Numbered from the stretch's first letter, positions 1 through 8,025 are shown. The stretch is 64,000 nt of DNA from Streptomyces sp. NP160 (GCF_006335115.1 NZ_VDMJ01000004.1:97386-161385); one strand, 5' to 3'. Notes: a model not told the origin generated them from the letters alone. Translations and numbers: made by a program.

Positions 1-48
1 CGGCAACCACCCCGGCAACCACCCCGGCAACCACCCCGGCAGCCACAC
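1..48. repeat. 12-base tandem repeat, three exact copies and one degenerate
   Basis: The unit CGGCAACCACCC occurs at 1-12, 13-24 and 25-36, followed by CGGCAGCCACAC at 37-48. It lies inside the partial HNH-family gene and encodes Gly-Asn-His-Pro units. More copies may lie before the window. Confidence 0.9.
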
Positions 49-580
49 CGATGACCGCGCTGGTGGGTCGACGGAGGCGACGAATCTGCAGCTGCTGGCC
101 CAGGTGGAACACCTGCTCAAGCAGACCGGCGAGCACGCCCGGCCCGGGCACGGGTGGAGCGTGGCGGTGCAGCGGACCGGACCACCCGGACCTGGCGGGA
201 CAGTGCCCGGCCCGGCGCCGGGGGACGGGGTGGTGTGGACCTCACCGACCGGGCACACCTACCGCGTCAGCCCCCAGGCGCTGCTGGACCCCGACGATGA
301 CCCCGGCACCCCTGACGGCTCCGGCACCTGTGGCAGCACCGGCGCTTCCGGCGGGCCCGGTGAGGGTGGGTTGCCGGCGTGGGTGCACCGGCTGCTGGCC
401 GACGTGCTGCCCGCATGGGTGGGTTGGCCACCGGATGGACGACCCGCTCCCAGCGGGCCGCACGCAGCGGTGCCGTGGTCGCCTGACTGGACCCAGGTCG
501 CCTTCAGCGACGTGCCACCCGATCCGGCGCCGGACGACGGTGAGGAGCCGTGCCTGTTCGACGACCTCCCGGCTGCCTGA
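2..580 (+). CDS. C-terminal part of a DUF222/13E12-type HNH endonuclease-like protein (5' end missing)
   Basis: The frame is open from base 2 to a TGA at 578-580, so 192 C-terminal residues are visible. They begin with GNHP repeats and contain the segment WTSPTGHTYRV, which follows the HNH motif in the actinobacterial DUF222 family of multicopy HNH nuclease-like proteins. After this comes a loose, acidic, Gly/Pro-rich tail ending FDDLPAA. The nuclease core lies outside the window, so activity cannot be judged. The family assignment rests on that one conserved segment and on the position at the very end of the protein. Confidence 0.6.
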   Translation, partial: GNHPGNHPGNHPGSHTDDRAGGSTEATNLQLLAQVEHLLKQTGEHARPGHGWSVAVQRTGPPGPGGTVPGPAPGDGVVWTSPTGHTYRVSPQALLDPDDDPGTPDGSGTCGSTGASGGPGEGGLPAWVHRLLADVLPAWVGWPPDGRPAPSGPHAAVPWSPDWTQVAFSDVPPDPAPDDGEEPCLFDDLPAA

Positions 581-606
581 TGCGCCCACACGCAGGTCCC
601 ACCGGG

Positions 607-640
607 ACGAGGACCGAGGTTGTCCACAGGGGGTCCTCGT
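607..640 (+). terminator. 9-bp perfect hairpin after the HNH gene, with a DnaA-box-like loop
   Basis: ACGAGGACC (607-615) pairs exactly with GGTCCTCGT (632-640) across a 16-base loop. There is no T tract, which is usual for high-GC actinobacteria. The loop edge holds TTGTCCACA (620-628), identical to the actinobacterial DnaA-box consensus. It lies 27 bases after the stop codon, so a terminator role is most likely. Confidence 0.5.
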
Positions 641-667
641 GCCGCTCACCGCGGTCTCACCGCCCGG

Positions 668-673
668 CACAGT
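668..673 (+). promoter_or_regulatory. -10 element CACAGT, leaderless type
   Basis: Six bases (GCGGAC) separate this hexamer from ATG 680. No Shine-Dalgarno is present. Confidence 0.5.
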
Positions 674-679
674 GCGGAC

Positions 680-1537
680 ATGAGCCCGCGATCACGCCGC
701 CGCCACACGAAGTCCGCCGCTCGCCGCACCGCCGCTCGGCGGCGCCCGCGCCCGAGCATCCCGCGGCAGCGTCAGGCTCCTGAGGACGGCCACCCGCAAC
801 GGGCTGAGCCCTTCGTCTCCAACGACGACGCCCTCCTCGTGCTGCACCGCGCCGCCGAGGACCCGGCCTTCCAGCAGTTCCTCGACCAGCTCCCGCTGGT
901 CGACCTCGTGAGCCGCTTCCTGGAGTGGGTCGGGGAGTGCGACGACCCTGACGACCTCGACGGTGAGCTCGACCCGCACACCGACCCCACCGAGGACGCC
1001 CCCCTCCCGTCGGAGGCCGCGCTCTCCGCGCGCCTCGGCGTCGCACCCATCGGGTGCACCGCCGTCGAGCGCTGGCGTGCTCGCGTGCTGTCCATGGCCT
1101 GCACGCGGTGGGGCTTGGTCTCGCTGACCGAGGAGGGGCTGGAGCGCGGCCCGGACGTCCTCGGCTGGACCGCCGTCGACCCGGAGGAACGCGCCTGGGC
1201 CCGCGCCCTCGTCGTCGCCGCGGCCGTCGAGTGCACCGCCCGCTACGTGTCCGCCCAGCACGTGCTGGGAGACCACGTCCGGCACGCCCTCGCGACGATG
1301 CTCGCGACCTCCGTCGAGGAGAACCCCTGGCCGCTCGGCCTCCTGAGCGCGCTGCGACCTGACGACCTCGTCTCCGAGCACGTGGACCGGGTCGTCCTGG
1401 AGCACGTCACCGAGCTGCGCGCGTGGGGCCTCCTCGCCGAGGGCGACGAGCTCCGCGTCGCTCCCGGCGCCGAGCCCCTGCTGCGGTCCGTCTCGGTCAA
1501 CCTCCGCGCGGACCCGGTGCTCGTGCCGGCCTCGTGA
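680..1537 (+). CDS. Hypothetical protein with a basic N-terminal tail
   Basis: 285 residues, not recognised. The first ~35 residues are dominated by Arg, Lys and Ser, followed by an acidic stretch (near residues 95-115, rich in Asp and Glu) and a helical, Leu/Val/Ala-rich body ending in a short segment that could be a winged-helix fold. No membrane segment or signal peptide is seen. ATG 680 is preferred over an in-frame GTG at 620 because a -10 hexamer ends six bases before it. It stands alone between the HNH gene and the convergent SDR gene. A nucleic-acid-binding role would fit the basic tail but is only a guess. Confidence 0.7.
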   Translation: MSPRSRRRHTKSAARRTAARRRPRPSIPRQRQAPEDGHPQRAEPFVSNDDALLVLHRAAEDPAFQQFLDQLPLVDLVSRFLEWVGECDDPDDLDGELDPHTDPTEDAPLPSEAALSARLGVAPIGCTAVERWRARVLSMACTRWGLVSLTEEGLERGPDVLGWTAVDPEERAWARALVVAAAVECTARYVSAQHVLGDHVRHALATMLATSVEENPWPLGLLSALRPDDLVSEHVDRVVLEHVTELRAWGLLAEGDELRVAPGAEPLLRSVSVNLRADPVLVPAS

Positions 1538-1552
1538 ACCGTTCCCGTCGTC

Positions 1553-2407
1553 TCAGCGGGAGGTGCGGCGAGCCAGCCGCGCCACGAGCGCCGGGTAGTG
1601 CGCCGGCACGAGGCGCACGACGGCGTCGACGAGCTTCGCGTCACGCCCGACCAGCACCCGCGGTCGACCCGCCTCGACCCCGTCGACGACGATCCGCGCC
1701 GCCTGCTCCGGCGGCATCCGCAGCAGCTTCTCGTTGTACCGCCTCTGCTGGGCCTCCTCTGCCGCGCTCACGCGGTGGCCGGACGCCTTGGCGTGCTCCA
1801 GCGCGGACGTCGCGATGCTCGTCCGCACCCCACCGGGGTGCACCACGGTCACGCCCACCGGCTGCCCAGCGGCGAGCACCTCCGCGCGCAGCGCCTCGGT
1901 GAAGCCGCGCACCCCGAACTTGCTCGCGCTGTACGCCGACAGCCCGCTCTGCGCCATGAACCCGTTGAGGCTGGAGATGTTGACCACGTGCCCGTCGCCG
2001 GAGGCGATGAGGTGCGGCAGGAACGCCTGCGTCCCGTGGATGACCCCGAACAGGTTGATGCCCAGCACCCGCTGGTACTCCGACCAGTCGCTCGTGAGCA
2101 CAGTGCCGCTGCTGGCCACGCCCGCGTTGTTGTAGACCTGGTGGACCACCCCGAGCTCGTCGACGACGACGCGGGCGTACGCGAAGAACGCCTCCCGGTC
2201 GCTGATGTCGAGCCGCGCGGTGTGGACCTGCGCCCCGAGCGCCCGCGCGCGCTGCACGGTCTCGGCGAGCCCCGCCTCACCCACGTCGGACAGCGCCAGG
2301 CGCGCTCCGCGCTTGGCCAGCTCCAGCGCCAGTGCGCGGCCGATGCCCGACCCCGCCCCGGTCACCACGCACACCTTGCCGGCGACGCTGTTGACGGTCT
2401 TGCTCAC
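1553..2407 (-). CDS. Short-chain dehydrogenase/reductase (SDR)
   Basis: 284 residues with the classical SDR layout: nucleotide-binding TGAGSGIG near residue 17, NNAG near 93, catalytic Ser (NISS) and the YSASK pair. It has a C-terminal extension of about 30 residues seen in the SDR group that sits with flavin monooxygenases. GTG 2407 overlaps the TGA of the upstream monooxygenase gene by four bases (GTGA), so the two are translationally coupled. In that setting it probably interconverts the alcohol and ketone on which the monooxygenase acts. The substrate cannot be read from sequence. It meets the unknown gene at 680-1537 tail to tail with 15 bases between. Confidence 0.93.
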   Translation of the reverse strand: MSKTVNSVAGKVCVVTGAGSGIGRALALELAKRGARLALSDVGEAGLAETVQRARALGAQVHTARLDISDREAFFAYARVVVDELGVVHQVYNNAGVASSGTVLTSDWSEYQRVLGINLFGVIHGTQAFLPHLIASGDGHVVNISSLNGFMAQSGLSAYSASKFGVRGFTEALRAEVLAAGQPVGVTVVHPGGVRTSIATSALEHAKASGHRVSAAEEAQQRRYNEKLLRMPPEQAARIVVDGVEAGRPRVLVGRDAKLVDAVVRLVPAHYPALVARLARRTSR

Positions 2408-4890
2408 TGCTGCGCTCCCTCGAACTGGTCCTGGGTCGGTGCCGGCCGGGTCGGTGCCGGCGGGGTCGGTGCCGGCGGGGTCGGCGTGGCTGCTGCGGCC
2501 GCGACGTGGTCGCCGATGAGGCCCACCAGCCGGTCGAGCAGCCCGGGCGACAGCAGGTGCCCCATCCCCGGGACCACCACGTGCCGCGCCCCGGCGATCG
2601 CCGCCGCGGTCGCGGCACCACCGCTCGGGTCGACCATGACGTCCCGGTCACCGTTGATGACGAGCGTCGGCGCGCTCACCCGCGCCAGCTCCGCCGTCCG
2701 GTCACCGCTGGCGGCGATCGCCTGGATCTGCCGCGCCGGCCCGATCCGCGATGCCGGCCCACCGCCGCGCTCCCACGCCCCGCGGGCGCGGGCCTCCTCG
2801 GCGGCCGCGTCGTCGTCGTCGAACGGGAACCCCGGGCCGGCGAGGTGGCGCATCATCGCCACGTGCCGCTGCACGGCCACCTCCACCGTGGTCGCCGGGG
2901 CGTGGCGCAGCCGCCACAGCGTCGAGCGGGCGGGGCCACCGACGTCGGCGGCACCGGTGGTCGAGTAGATGGACGTCAGCGACGCCACCCGGTCCGGCCG
3001 GCGTGACGCCAGCACCTGCGCGACCATCCCGCCCAGCGACTGGCCCACCACGTGGGCGCGCTGCACCCCGAGGTGGTCGAGCAGACCGACGGCGTCCGCC
3101 GCCATGTCCGCGAGGTCGTACGCGTCGGGTCGCGGGCGCCGCAGCAGCTGCCGCACCGGTCCGGGCGAGGGGGCGTCGATGCGGCTGGAGCGCCCGATGT
3201 CGCGGTTGTCGAACCTCACCACGCGCAGCCCTCGCGCCACGAGCCCGTCGACGAGGGCGGCGGGCCACGCGGTCAGGTCCTGTCCCAGCCCGGCGACGAG
3301 CAGCACCACCTCGCCCGGGCCTCCGGTGTCCCGGAAGCAGATCCGGGGCCCGGCCGGCAGCTGCACGAACCGGTCCTGCGAGGGCCGCCCGACCGCCGTG
3401 AGCTCCAGCTCGGGGTCCACCACGCTGCCCTCGCGCAGCAGGGCGACGTCGGAGTGGAAGTCCATCGACGTGGTCCACGGAGGCCGGCTGCCCTGCCGCG
3501 GCAGCTCCCCGACCGCACGCTGGATGTACCCGGCGGCGAAGTCGAGGTAGGGCCGGGTGGGCATGTCCGGGTCGGACGGGACGGGCCGCGCGGTGTCGTA
3601 CCCGTGCTCGCGCATGTGCCGCAGCAGCCGGACGAAGTGCTCGCACAGCAGCCCGACCTTGAGGGTCCAGGAAGAGTTGGTGTACCCGATGGCGAACGCC
3701 AGGTTGGGGACGCCGGACAGCATCATTCCCTTGTAGGCGAGCCGCTCCGGCAGCACGACCACCTCGCCGTCCACGGTGATCCGCGTCCCGCCGAAGATCT
3801 GCACCGCGAGCCCGGTGGCGGTGACGATGACGTCGGCCTCAAGGCGCTCACCGCTGACCAGGCGCACACCCGTGGCGTCGAAGGTGGCGATGCGGTCGGT
3901 GACCACGGAAGCCCTGCCGGAGCGGATCGCGGCGAACAGGTCACCGCTGGGGGAGGCGCACACGCGCTGGTCCCACGGGTCGTACGGCGGGTCGAAGTGC
4001 GTGCCGATGTCGTAGCCCTCGGGCAGCGCCTTCGTCACCACGCGCCGGTAGACGGCGCGGGCCGCGCGCGGGTGCTCCTGGCTGAAGCGCCACACCGCCC
4101 GCTGCTTGGCGATGTTCTTGCGCCGCGTCAGCGCCGCTCCACGCTCGTCGCCGAACCAGCGCCGCAGCCGCGCGCCGAGCGCGTCGCCGCGGGAGACGGG
4201 CATGACGTAGGTGGGGGTGCGCTGGAGCATCGTCACGTGGGCGACCTGCTCGGCGATCGCCGGCACCACCGTCACGGCCGTCGCCCCGCTGCCGACGACG
4301 ACGACGCGCCTGCCGGTCAGGTCCAGGTCCTGCGGCCAGTGCTGCGGGTGGACGACGGTGTTGCCGGGCGTGGCGGCGAACCTGTCGAGGCCGGGCAGCT
4401 CCGGGGTGTACCCGGCCTCGTAGCGGTAGTAGCCGGTGCCGGCGAAGACCCAGCCGGCGGTGAGCTGGAACCGCTCCCCGGACCGCTCCTCGTCGGTGCG
4501 CTCCACCGTGACGGTCCAGCGGGCCGTCTCGCTGCTCCACGCGAGCTCGACCACGCGCTGGTGGTAGCGGATCTTCTCGTCGAGCCCGGCTTCGCTGGCC
4601 GCCTCGCGCAGGTAGCGCAGGATGCGCGGCGCGTCGGCGATGGCCTGCTCGTCCAGCCAGGGCTTGAACTCGTAGCCGAAGGTCGACAGGTCGGAGTCCG
4701 AGCGCACGCCGGGGTAGCGGAACAGGTCCCACGTGCCGCCCGAGGCGCCGCGCGCCTCGAGGACGGCGAAGGAGGTGCCGGGCAGCTCGGCGGTCAGGTA
4801 GCGCCCGGCCCCGATGCCCGAGATGCCGGCGCCGATCACGACGACGTCGAGGTGCTCGAGCCCGACAGGGGCGTCTGGGGTCACGCTCAC
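2404..4890 (-). CDS. Flavin-containing (Baeyer-Villiger-like) monooxygenase fused to an alpha/beta hydrolase
   Basis: 828 residues in two enzyme units. Residues ~14-495 form a class B flavin monooxygenase: FAD motif GAGISG at 20-25, NADPH motif VVGSGATA near 197, and a Baeyer-Villiger-like segment ending HPQHWP near 180, with one extra residue between Gly and His compared with the usual FxGxxxHxxxW. Residues ~515-790 are an alpha/beta hydrolase with nucleophile elbow GQSLGG (~615), Asp in NGDRD (~743) and His in GMGHL (~775). A Pro/Thr/Ala-rich tail follows. Together the fusion could turn a ketone into an ester and then cleave it. An upstream extension of the frame is antisense to the regulator gene and was discarded; GTG 4890 has CAGGAT six bases before it. 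The partner SDR is coupled downstream. Confidence 0.9.
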   Translation of the reverse strand: MSVTPDAPVGLEHLDVVVIGAGISGIGAGRYLTAELPGTSFAVLEARGASGGTWDLFRYPGVRSDSDLSTFGYEFKPWLDEQAIADAPRILRYLREAASEAGLDEKIRYHQRVVELAWSSETARWTVTVERTDEERSGERFQLTAGWVFAGTGYYRYEAGYTPELPGLDRFAATPGNTVVHPQHWPQDLDLTGRRVVVVGSGATAVTVVPAIAEQVAHVTMLQRTPTYVMPVSRGDALGARLRRWFGDERGAALTRRKNIAKQRAVWRFSQEHPRAARAVYRRVVTKALPEGYDIGTHFDPPYDPWDQRVCASPSGDLFAAIRSGRASVVTDRIATFDATGVRLVSGERLEADVIVTATGLAVQIFGGTRITVDGEVVVLPERLAYKGMMLSGVPNLAFAIGYTNSSWTLKVGLLCEHFVRLLRHMREHGYDTARPVPSDPDMPTRPYLDFAAGYIQRAVGELPRQGSRPPWTTSMDFHSDVALLREGSVVDPELELTAVGRPSQDRFVQLPAGPRICFRDTGGPGEVVLLVAGLGQDLTAWPAALVDGLVARGLRVVRFDNRDIGRSSRIDAPSPGPVRQLLRRPRPDAYDLADMAADAVGLLDHLGVQRAHVVGQSLGGMVAQVLASRRPDRVASLTSIYSTTGAADVGGPARSTLWRLRHAPATTVEVAVQRHVAMMRHLAGPGFPFDDDDAAAEEARARGAWERGGGPASRIGPARQIQAIAASGDRTAELARVSAPTLVINGDRDVMVDPSGGAATAAAIAGARHVVVPGMGHLLSPGLLDRLVGLIGDHVAAAAATPTPPAPTPPAPTRPAPTQDQFEGAQQ
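2433..2484. repeat. 15-base tandem repeat, 3.5 copies, in the tail of the monooxygenase-hydrolase gene
   Basis: GGGTCGGTGCCGGCC/G occurs at 2433-2447, 2448-2462 and 2463-2477, then GGGTCGG at 2478-2484. It encodes the Pro-Ala-Pro-Thr repeats at the protein C-terminus. Confidence 0.9.
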
Positions 4891-4896
4891 CACACC

Positions 4897-4902
4897 ATCC
4901 TG
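4897..4902 (-). promoter_or_regulatory. -10 element CAGGAT, leaderless type
   Basis: Read on the minus strand it ends six bases (GGTGTG) before GTG 4890 and decides the start of the monooxygenase-hydrolase gene. Confidence 0.5.
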
Positions 4903-4926
4903 CGCGCCGCCGCGCCGCCACCGCTG

Positions 4927-4970
4927 CAGCACCGTGCACCGTGCAGCGCTTCTGGTGGTGCACGATGCTG
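4927..4970. promoter_or_regulatory. Putative operator: 13-bp inverted repeat between the monooxygenase operon and the PucR-type regulator
   Basis: CAGCACCGTGCAC (4927-4939) and GTGCACGATGCTG (4958-4970) are inverted copies matching at 12 of 13 positions across 18 bases. The right arm contains the -10 hexamer of the regulator gene. A further GTGCAC half-site core is repeated inside (CCGTGCA at 4938-4944). Its place in the divergent spacer suggests binding by the neighbouring regulator. Confidence 0.65.
4961..4966 (+). promoter_or_regulatory. -10 element CACGAT, leaderless type
   Basis: Six bases before GTG 4973 and inside the right arm of the inverted repeat, so a bound regulator would block it. 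Confidence 0.5.
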
Positions 4971-4972
4971 CG

Positions 4973-6262
4973 GTGACCGGGGATGCGTTCGACGACGAGC
5001 CCCCCGGCGTCGTCCCCGCCACCACCGGCGGTGCGTGGCCGGAGCTGTCCGACGCCGCCAGGGAGCTCTTCCGCCGCGGCGCGCAGACCGCGCTCGACCT
5101 GCGCGCCCGGTGGGTGGAGCGGCTGCACGAGGCCTCGCTGGGGTCGGGGGCGATGCGCGCCGTGGCCGCCGACCCCGTGCTGGCGGCCGCGGTCCGCCGC
5201 ACCAACGAGGCGAACCTGCTGCAGTGGGCCACCGCCAACGTCCGCCACCCGGGCGCGCGGGTGCCCGCCGGCACCGGACCGGAGGCGCTGGCCACGGCCC
5301 GCGACCTCGTCCGCCGCGGCCTCGACCAGCGCGCCCTGGAGGCCTACCGCGCGGTGCAGGGCGTGGTGTGGCGGCAGTGGACGGCCACCTGCTTCGAGCT
5401 GACCACCGACCCGGCGCTGCTGCGCGAGCTGCTGGACGTGTCGGCGCTGTCCATCTCCACCTTCCTCGACGACACCGTCGCCGCCGTGGTGGAGCTCGTC
5501 GGCGCCGAGCGCGCCGAGCTCACCCGCGGCGCCCACGCCGAGCGCCGCGCCGCGGTGACGCTGCTGCTGGAAGGCGCACCCCTCAGCCGCGCCCGCGCTG
5601 AGGCGCAGCTCGGGTACGGCCTCACCGGCCCGCACACCGCCGCCGTCGTCTGGACCACCGACACCGGCTCGGACCAGCTGGAGGCCGCGGCCGACGCCGT
5701 CGCCCGCGCCGCCGGCGCCGGCCGCCGGCTCACCGTGGTGGCGGGAGCCACCGCGCTGTGGCTGTGGTTGCCCGTGGCCGGCGAGGTGGCCGTGGCGGAG
5801 GTCGCAGCGCACCTGGCCGCAGGCCCCGCGCCGTCGGTCCGGGTGGCGCTCGGGCGGGCGGGGCACGACGTCGAGGGGTTCCGCCGCAGCCACCTCGACG
5901 CGCTGACCACCCAGCGGCTGCTGGCCCGGCTCACGTCCCCGCAGCAGGTGGCGCGCTACCAGGACGTCCAGCTGGTGGACCTCCTCACCCGCGACCCGGC
6001 GCGGGTCGAGGAGCTGGTGGCCGACGTCCTGGGCCCCCTCGCCGACGCGCCGCCGGAGCTGCGGGACACCGTGCTCACCCACGTCCGCGAGCTGGGCAGC
6101 GTCACGCGCACCGCGCAGCGGCTCTTCACCCACCGCAACACCGTGCTGCGCCGGCTCGCGCGCGCCGACGAGCTGCTGCCGCGACCCCTCGCCCAGGACG
6201 CGCTCGCCGTCGCCGCGGCCCTCGAGGTGCTGCGGTGGCAGGAGGACCGCTCGCTACCGTGA
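4973..6262 (+). CDS. PucR family transcriptional regulator (GGDEF-like plus C-terminal helix-turn-helix)
   Basis: 429 residues. The C-terminal ~60 residues hold the PucR-type helix-turn-helix, recognisable from RTAQRLFTHRNTVLRRL, where HRNT is the typical recognition-helix signature. The middle has the weak GGDEF-like fold usual for this family, and the N-terminal ~170 residues are a helical sensory region (RsbR/PucR N-terminal type). GTG 4973 was chosen from the -10 six bases upstream and because an upstream extension would run through the operator and the neighbouring start. Divergent placement next to the monooxygenase-SDR operon makes it the likely regulator of that operon, responding to its substrate or product. 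Confidence 0.9.
   Translation: MTGDAFDDEPPGVVPATTGGAWPELSDAARELFRRGAQTALDLRARWVERLHEASLGSGAMRAVAADPVLAAAVRRTNEANLLQWATANVRHPGARVPAGTGPEALATARDLVRRGLDQRALEAYRAVQGVVWRQWTATCFELTTDPALLRELLDVSALSISTFLDDTVAAVVELVGAERAELTRGAHAERRAAVTLLLEGAPLSRARAEAQLGYGLTGPHTAAVVWTTDTGSDQLEAAADAVARAAGAGRRLTVVAGATALWLWLPVAGEVAVAEVAAHLAAGPAPSVRVALGRAGHDVEGFRRSHLDALTTQRLLARLTSPQQVARYQDVQLVDLLTRDPARVEELVADVLGPLADAPPELRDTVLTHVRELGSVTRTAQRLFTHRNTVLRRLARADELLPRPLAQDALAVAAALEVLRWQEDRSLP
6255..6260 (+). promoter_or_regulatory. -10 element TACCGT, leaderless type, overlapping the pucR-like stop codon
   Basis: Ends six bases before GTG 6267. Its last base is the first base of the upstream TGA (6260-6262). Confidence 0.45.
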
Positions 6263-6266
6263 GCGC

Positions 6267-6605
6267 GTGCCCGACGACCGTGCGCCGGAGGAGCAGCCCT
6301 GGGAGCTGCCCGCGCCGTACGAGCTGGAGGCACCCGTCGACGACGTCGCGCTCCTCGGCGCGGCGCTCGGCGTCGCGGCCCTGGTCCTCGTGCTGCTCGC
6401 TGCGCTGCTCCCGGCGCTCGGGCTGGTCGGGTGGCTCGTCGCCGTCACCGGGCTCGCGGTGTCCGGGCTGTCGCTGCGGCGGGGCACCCCGGGGCGGCGG
6501 GCCGCGAGGACCGGCGCGCTCCTCAGCGCGGCCGCGCTGCTCGTGGCGCTCGTGCTGGCCGTGGTGGCAGCGCTGACGGCACTGGTCCGGGTGACCGGCT
6601 CCTGA
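6267..6605 (+). CDS. Small two- to three-helix membrane protein
   Basis: 112 residues. An acidic, Pro-rich N-terminus of ~25 residues is followed by hydrophobic segments at about 27-68 (two closely spaced helices) and 85-107, with a short positively charged loop (RRGTPGRRAAR) between, which should lie in the cytoplasm. It resembles the broad DUF4190-like class of actinobacterial small membrane proteins. It follows the regulator by four bases but has its own leaderless-type promoter. No specific function can be given. Confidence 0.75.
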   Translation: MPDDRAPEEQPWELPAPYELEAPVDDVALLGAALGVAALVLVLLAALLPALGLVGWLVAVTGLAVSGLSLRRGTPGRRAARTGALLSAAALLVALVLAVVAALTALVRVTGS

Positions 6606-6642
6606 GCCGACCGGCGCTGGGGCCGACGGGCACTGGCCGGCC

Positions 6643-7443
6643 TCAGGGGGTGGCGAGGTCCTCCACGCACGGACCGGCCCCCATGAGCTCCAGGCCCGCG
6701 AGGTCGCCGGCGGCCGGCTCGACCACGTCGGGGTTGTCCTCGGCGTACATGAGCTGCGTCGGGTCCTCGACGTGGTCGAGGCCCACCAGGTGGCCCAGCT
6801 CGTGTGCGATCACCGCTCGCACCTGGGCCTCCCCCGACCGCTCGGTGAGGATCTCCGAGAGGTCGGGGGCGTCGAGCATCACGTCACCGCTGACGTACGC
6901 GCTGCGGCCCTCGGCGTCGGTGTACGCCTGGCTGCCGGCGAGGCCGACGGTGTCGCCCTCCAGGTCGGGGATGGTCTCCTCGTCCGTCCAGGCGATGAGC
7001 ACGGGCGCCCACCGGTCCTCGCCGTACTCGGCCAGCTGCGCCTCGCGCTCAGGACCGGGCTCCTCGTCGGTGGCGCCCTCGTCGACGAAGGTCAGCCCCG
7101 TCGCCGAGGAGATCATCGCCACCGCCTCCGTGACCAGCGGCCCCACCTCGGCGGGTGCGCCGTCGAGGTGGGTGACGTAGCGGATGGGCTGGCAGGAGCT
7201 GTAGCGGATCGGCTCGCCCGTGCTCTCGTCCGTCTCCAGGACGGCGTAGCCGTCGCCCGCCGGCTCCGGCGCAGCGCCCTCGCTCGAGGGGCCGGTCGCC
7301 GTGGCGGTGGCAGCGTCTGCGGGACTGCCGGCGGGGCTGCCGGTGGGGGCGTCGGGGGCGGAGGCGGTGACGCAACCGCCCAGCCCGACGGCGGCTGACA
7401 GGACGAGGGCTGCGGCCGCGGCGCCGCGAGCGCGGGTGCTCAC
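6643..7443 (-). CDS. Secreted lipoprotein zinc metalloprotease (matrixin-like)
   Basis: 266 residues. A signal peptide ends in the lipobox LGGC with Cys24, so the mature protein should be lipid-anchored outside the membrane. A Ser/Pro/Thr/Ala-rich linker runs to ~residue 65. The catalytic motif HELGHLVGLDH gives His214, Glu215, His218 and His224, the metzincin/matrixin pattern, followed by a candidate Met-turn LMY (Met232). Cys84 and a C-terminal Cys could pair. A Shine-Dalgarno GGGAGG lies eight bases before GTG 7443. It probably cleaves extracellular or envelope proteins; the target is unknown. It converges with the small membrane protein gene. Confidence 0.88.
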   Translation of the reverse strand: MSTRARGAAAAALVLSAAVGLGGCVTASAPDAPTGSPAGSPADAATATATGPSSEGAAPEPAGDGYAVLETDESTGEPIRYSSCQPIRYVTHLDGAPAEVGPLVTEAVAMISSATGLTFVDEGATDEEPGPEREAQLAEYGEDRWAPVLIAWTDEETIPDLEGDTVGLAGSQAYTDAEGRSAYVSGDVMLDAPDLSEILTERSGEAQVRAVIAHELGHLVGLDHVEDPTQLMYAEDNPDVVEPAAGDLAGLELMGAGPCVEDLATP

Positions 7444-7534
7444 GGGCGGAGCCTCCCACGGGCCCGCGGGGGTGCTCGGCAGAGGCCGTCCACAGGCCGG
7501 CGACCATGATCAGCGCGGGTGGGCGCGGCCTTCC

Positions 7535-7540
7535 TAGCCT
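7535..7540 (+). promoter_or_regulatory. -10 element TAGCCT, leaderless type
   Basis: Seven bases before ATG 7548. It favours that start over an in-frame ATG at 7506. Confidence 0.5.
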
Positions 7541-7547
7541 GCCGACC

Positions 7548-7973
7548 ATGATCGACCACCAGTGCCCGCCCGCTCCTCTCCCTCAGCCTCCGCCGGCGGC
7601 GGACCGCCGCGGCCGGCGATCCCTCCGGACGGTCCTCCTCGTGGTCGGCCTCGCCGTCGGGGCTCCCGCGGTCGCCTCGCTGGTGGTGCTGGCGGTGGTC
7701 GTGACCGCCGCCGTGGTGGCCAGCGCGGTGACGGCGACCGCGGGGGGCCTTCCGGGCGCGTCCGCTCGCTCGCACCCGCCGCGGCCGCACCGCACGACGT
7801 CGCAGGACACCGCAGTCGCCGACGCGACCTGGCTGACGGCCTTCGGCGCGCCGACGGGCGACGACCCCTCGTCGGGACCGATCCGGGGTGGCGCGCGGCA
7901 GCCCAGGCCGGCCGTTCCCGGTCCATCCCCCGGCCCATCCCCGGGCCCATCTCCAGGTCATGCGCCTGTCTGA
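7548..7973 (+). CDS. Hypothetical single-pass membrane protein with Pro-rich ends
   Basis: 141 residues. A short Pro-rich cytoplasmic start (PAPLPQPPPA), a basic RRGRRS patch, one strong hydrophobic helix near residues 28-63, then an extracellular tail that ends in repeated PSPGP units. The layout fits a membrane-anchored protein with a disordered exported tail. No family is recognised. Its promoter region is shared with the divergent metalloprotease gene, about 100 bases away. Confidence 0.65.
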   Translation: MIDHQCPPAPLPQPPPAADRRGRRSLRTVLLVVGLAVGAPAVASLVVLAVVVTAAVVASAVTATAGGLPGASARSHPPRPHRTTSQDTAVADATWLTAFGAPTGDDPSSGPIRGGARQPRPAVPGPSPGPSPGPSPGHAPV

Positions 7974-8001
7974 CGCTGCCTGAGGGGCCAGCCGATCGGG
8001 T

Positions 8002-8025
8002 GGTCGTGAGCGGTTCACCACGACC
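8002..8025. terminator. Hairpin between the membrane protein and the NERD gene
   Basis: GGTCGTG (8002-8008) pairs with CACGACC (8019-8025) around a 10-base loop, 29 bases after the stop at 7973. Short stem and no T tract, so the role is uncertain. Confidence 0.3.

Noticed and set aside
1..48. 12-base repeats as a possible CRISPR array
   Set aside because: The units are contiguous without spacers and lie in a coding frame.
620..628. TTGTCCACA as part of a replication origin
   Set aside because: Only one box is present, with no dnaA/dnaN genes or A/T-rich unwinding region.
4891..5295. Upstream extension of the monooxygenase-hydrolase frame by 135 residues
   Set aside because: This part is antisense to the PucR-type gene, Ser/Arg/Thr-rich and not conserved; GTG 4890 has a -10 element and the FAD motif follows at the normal distance.
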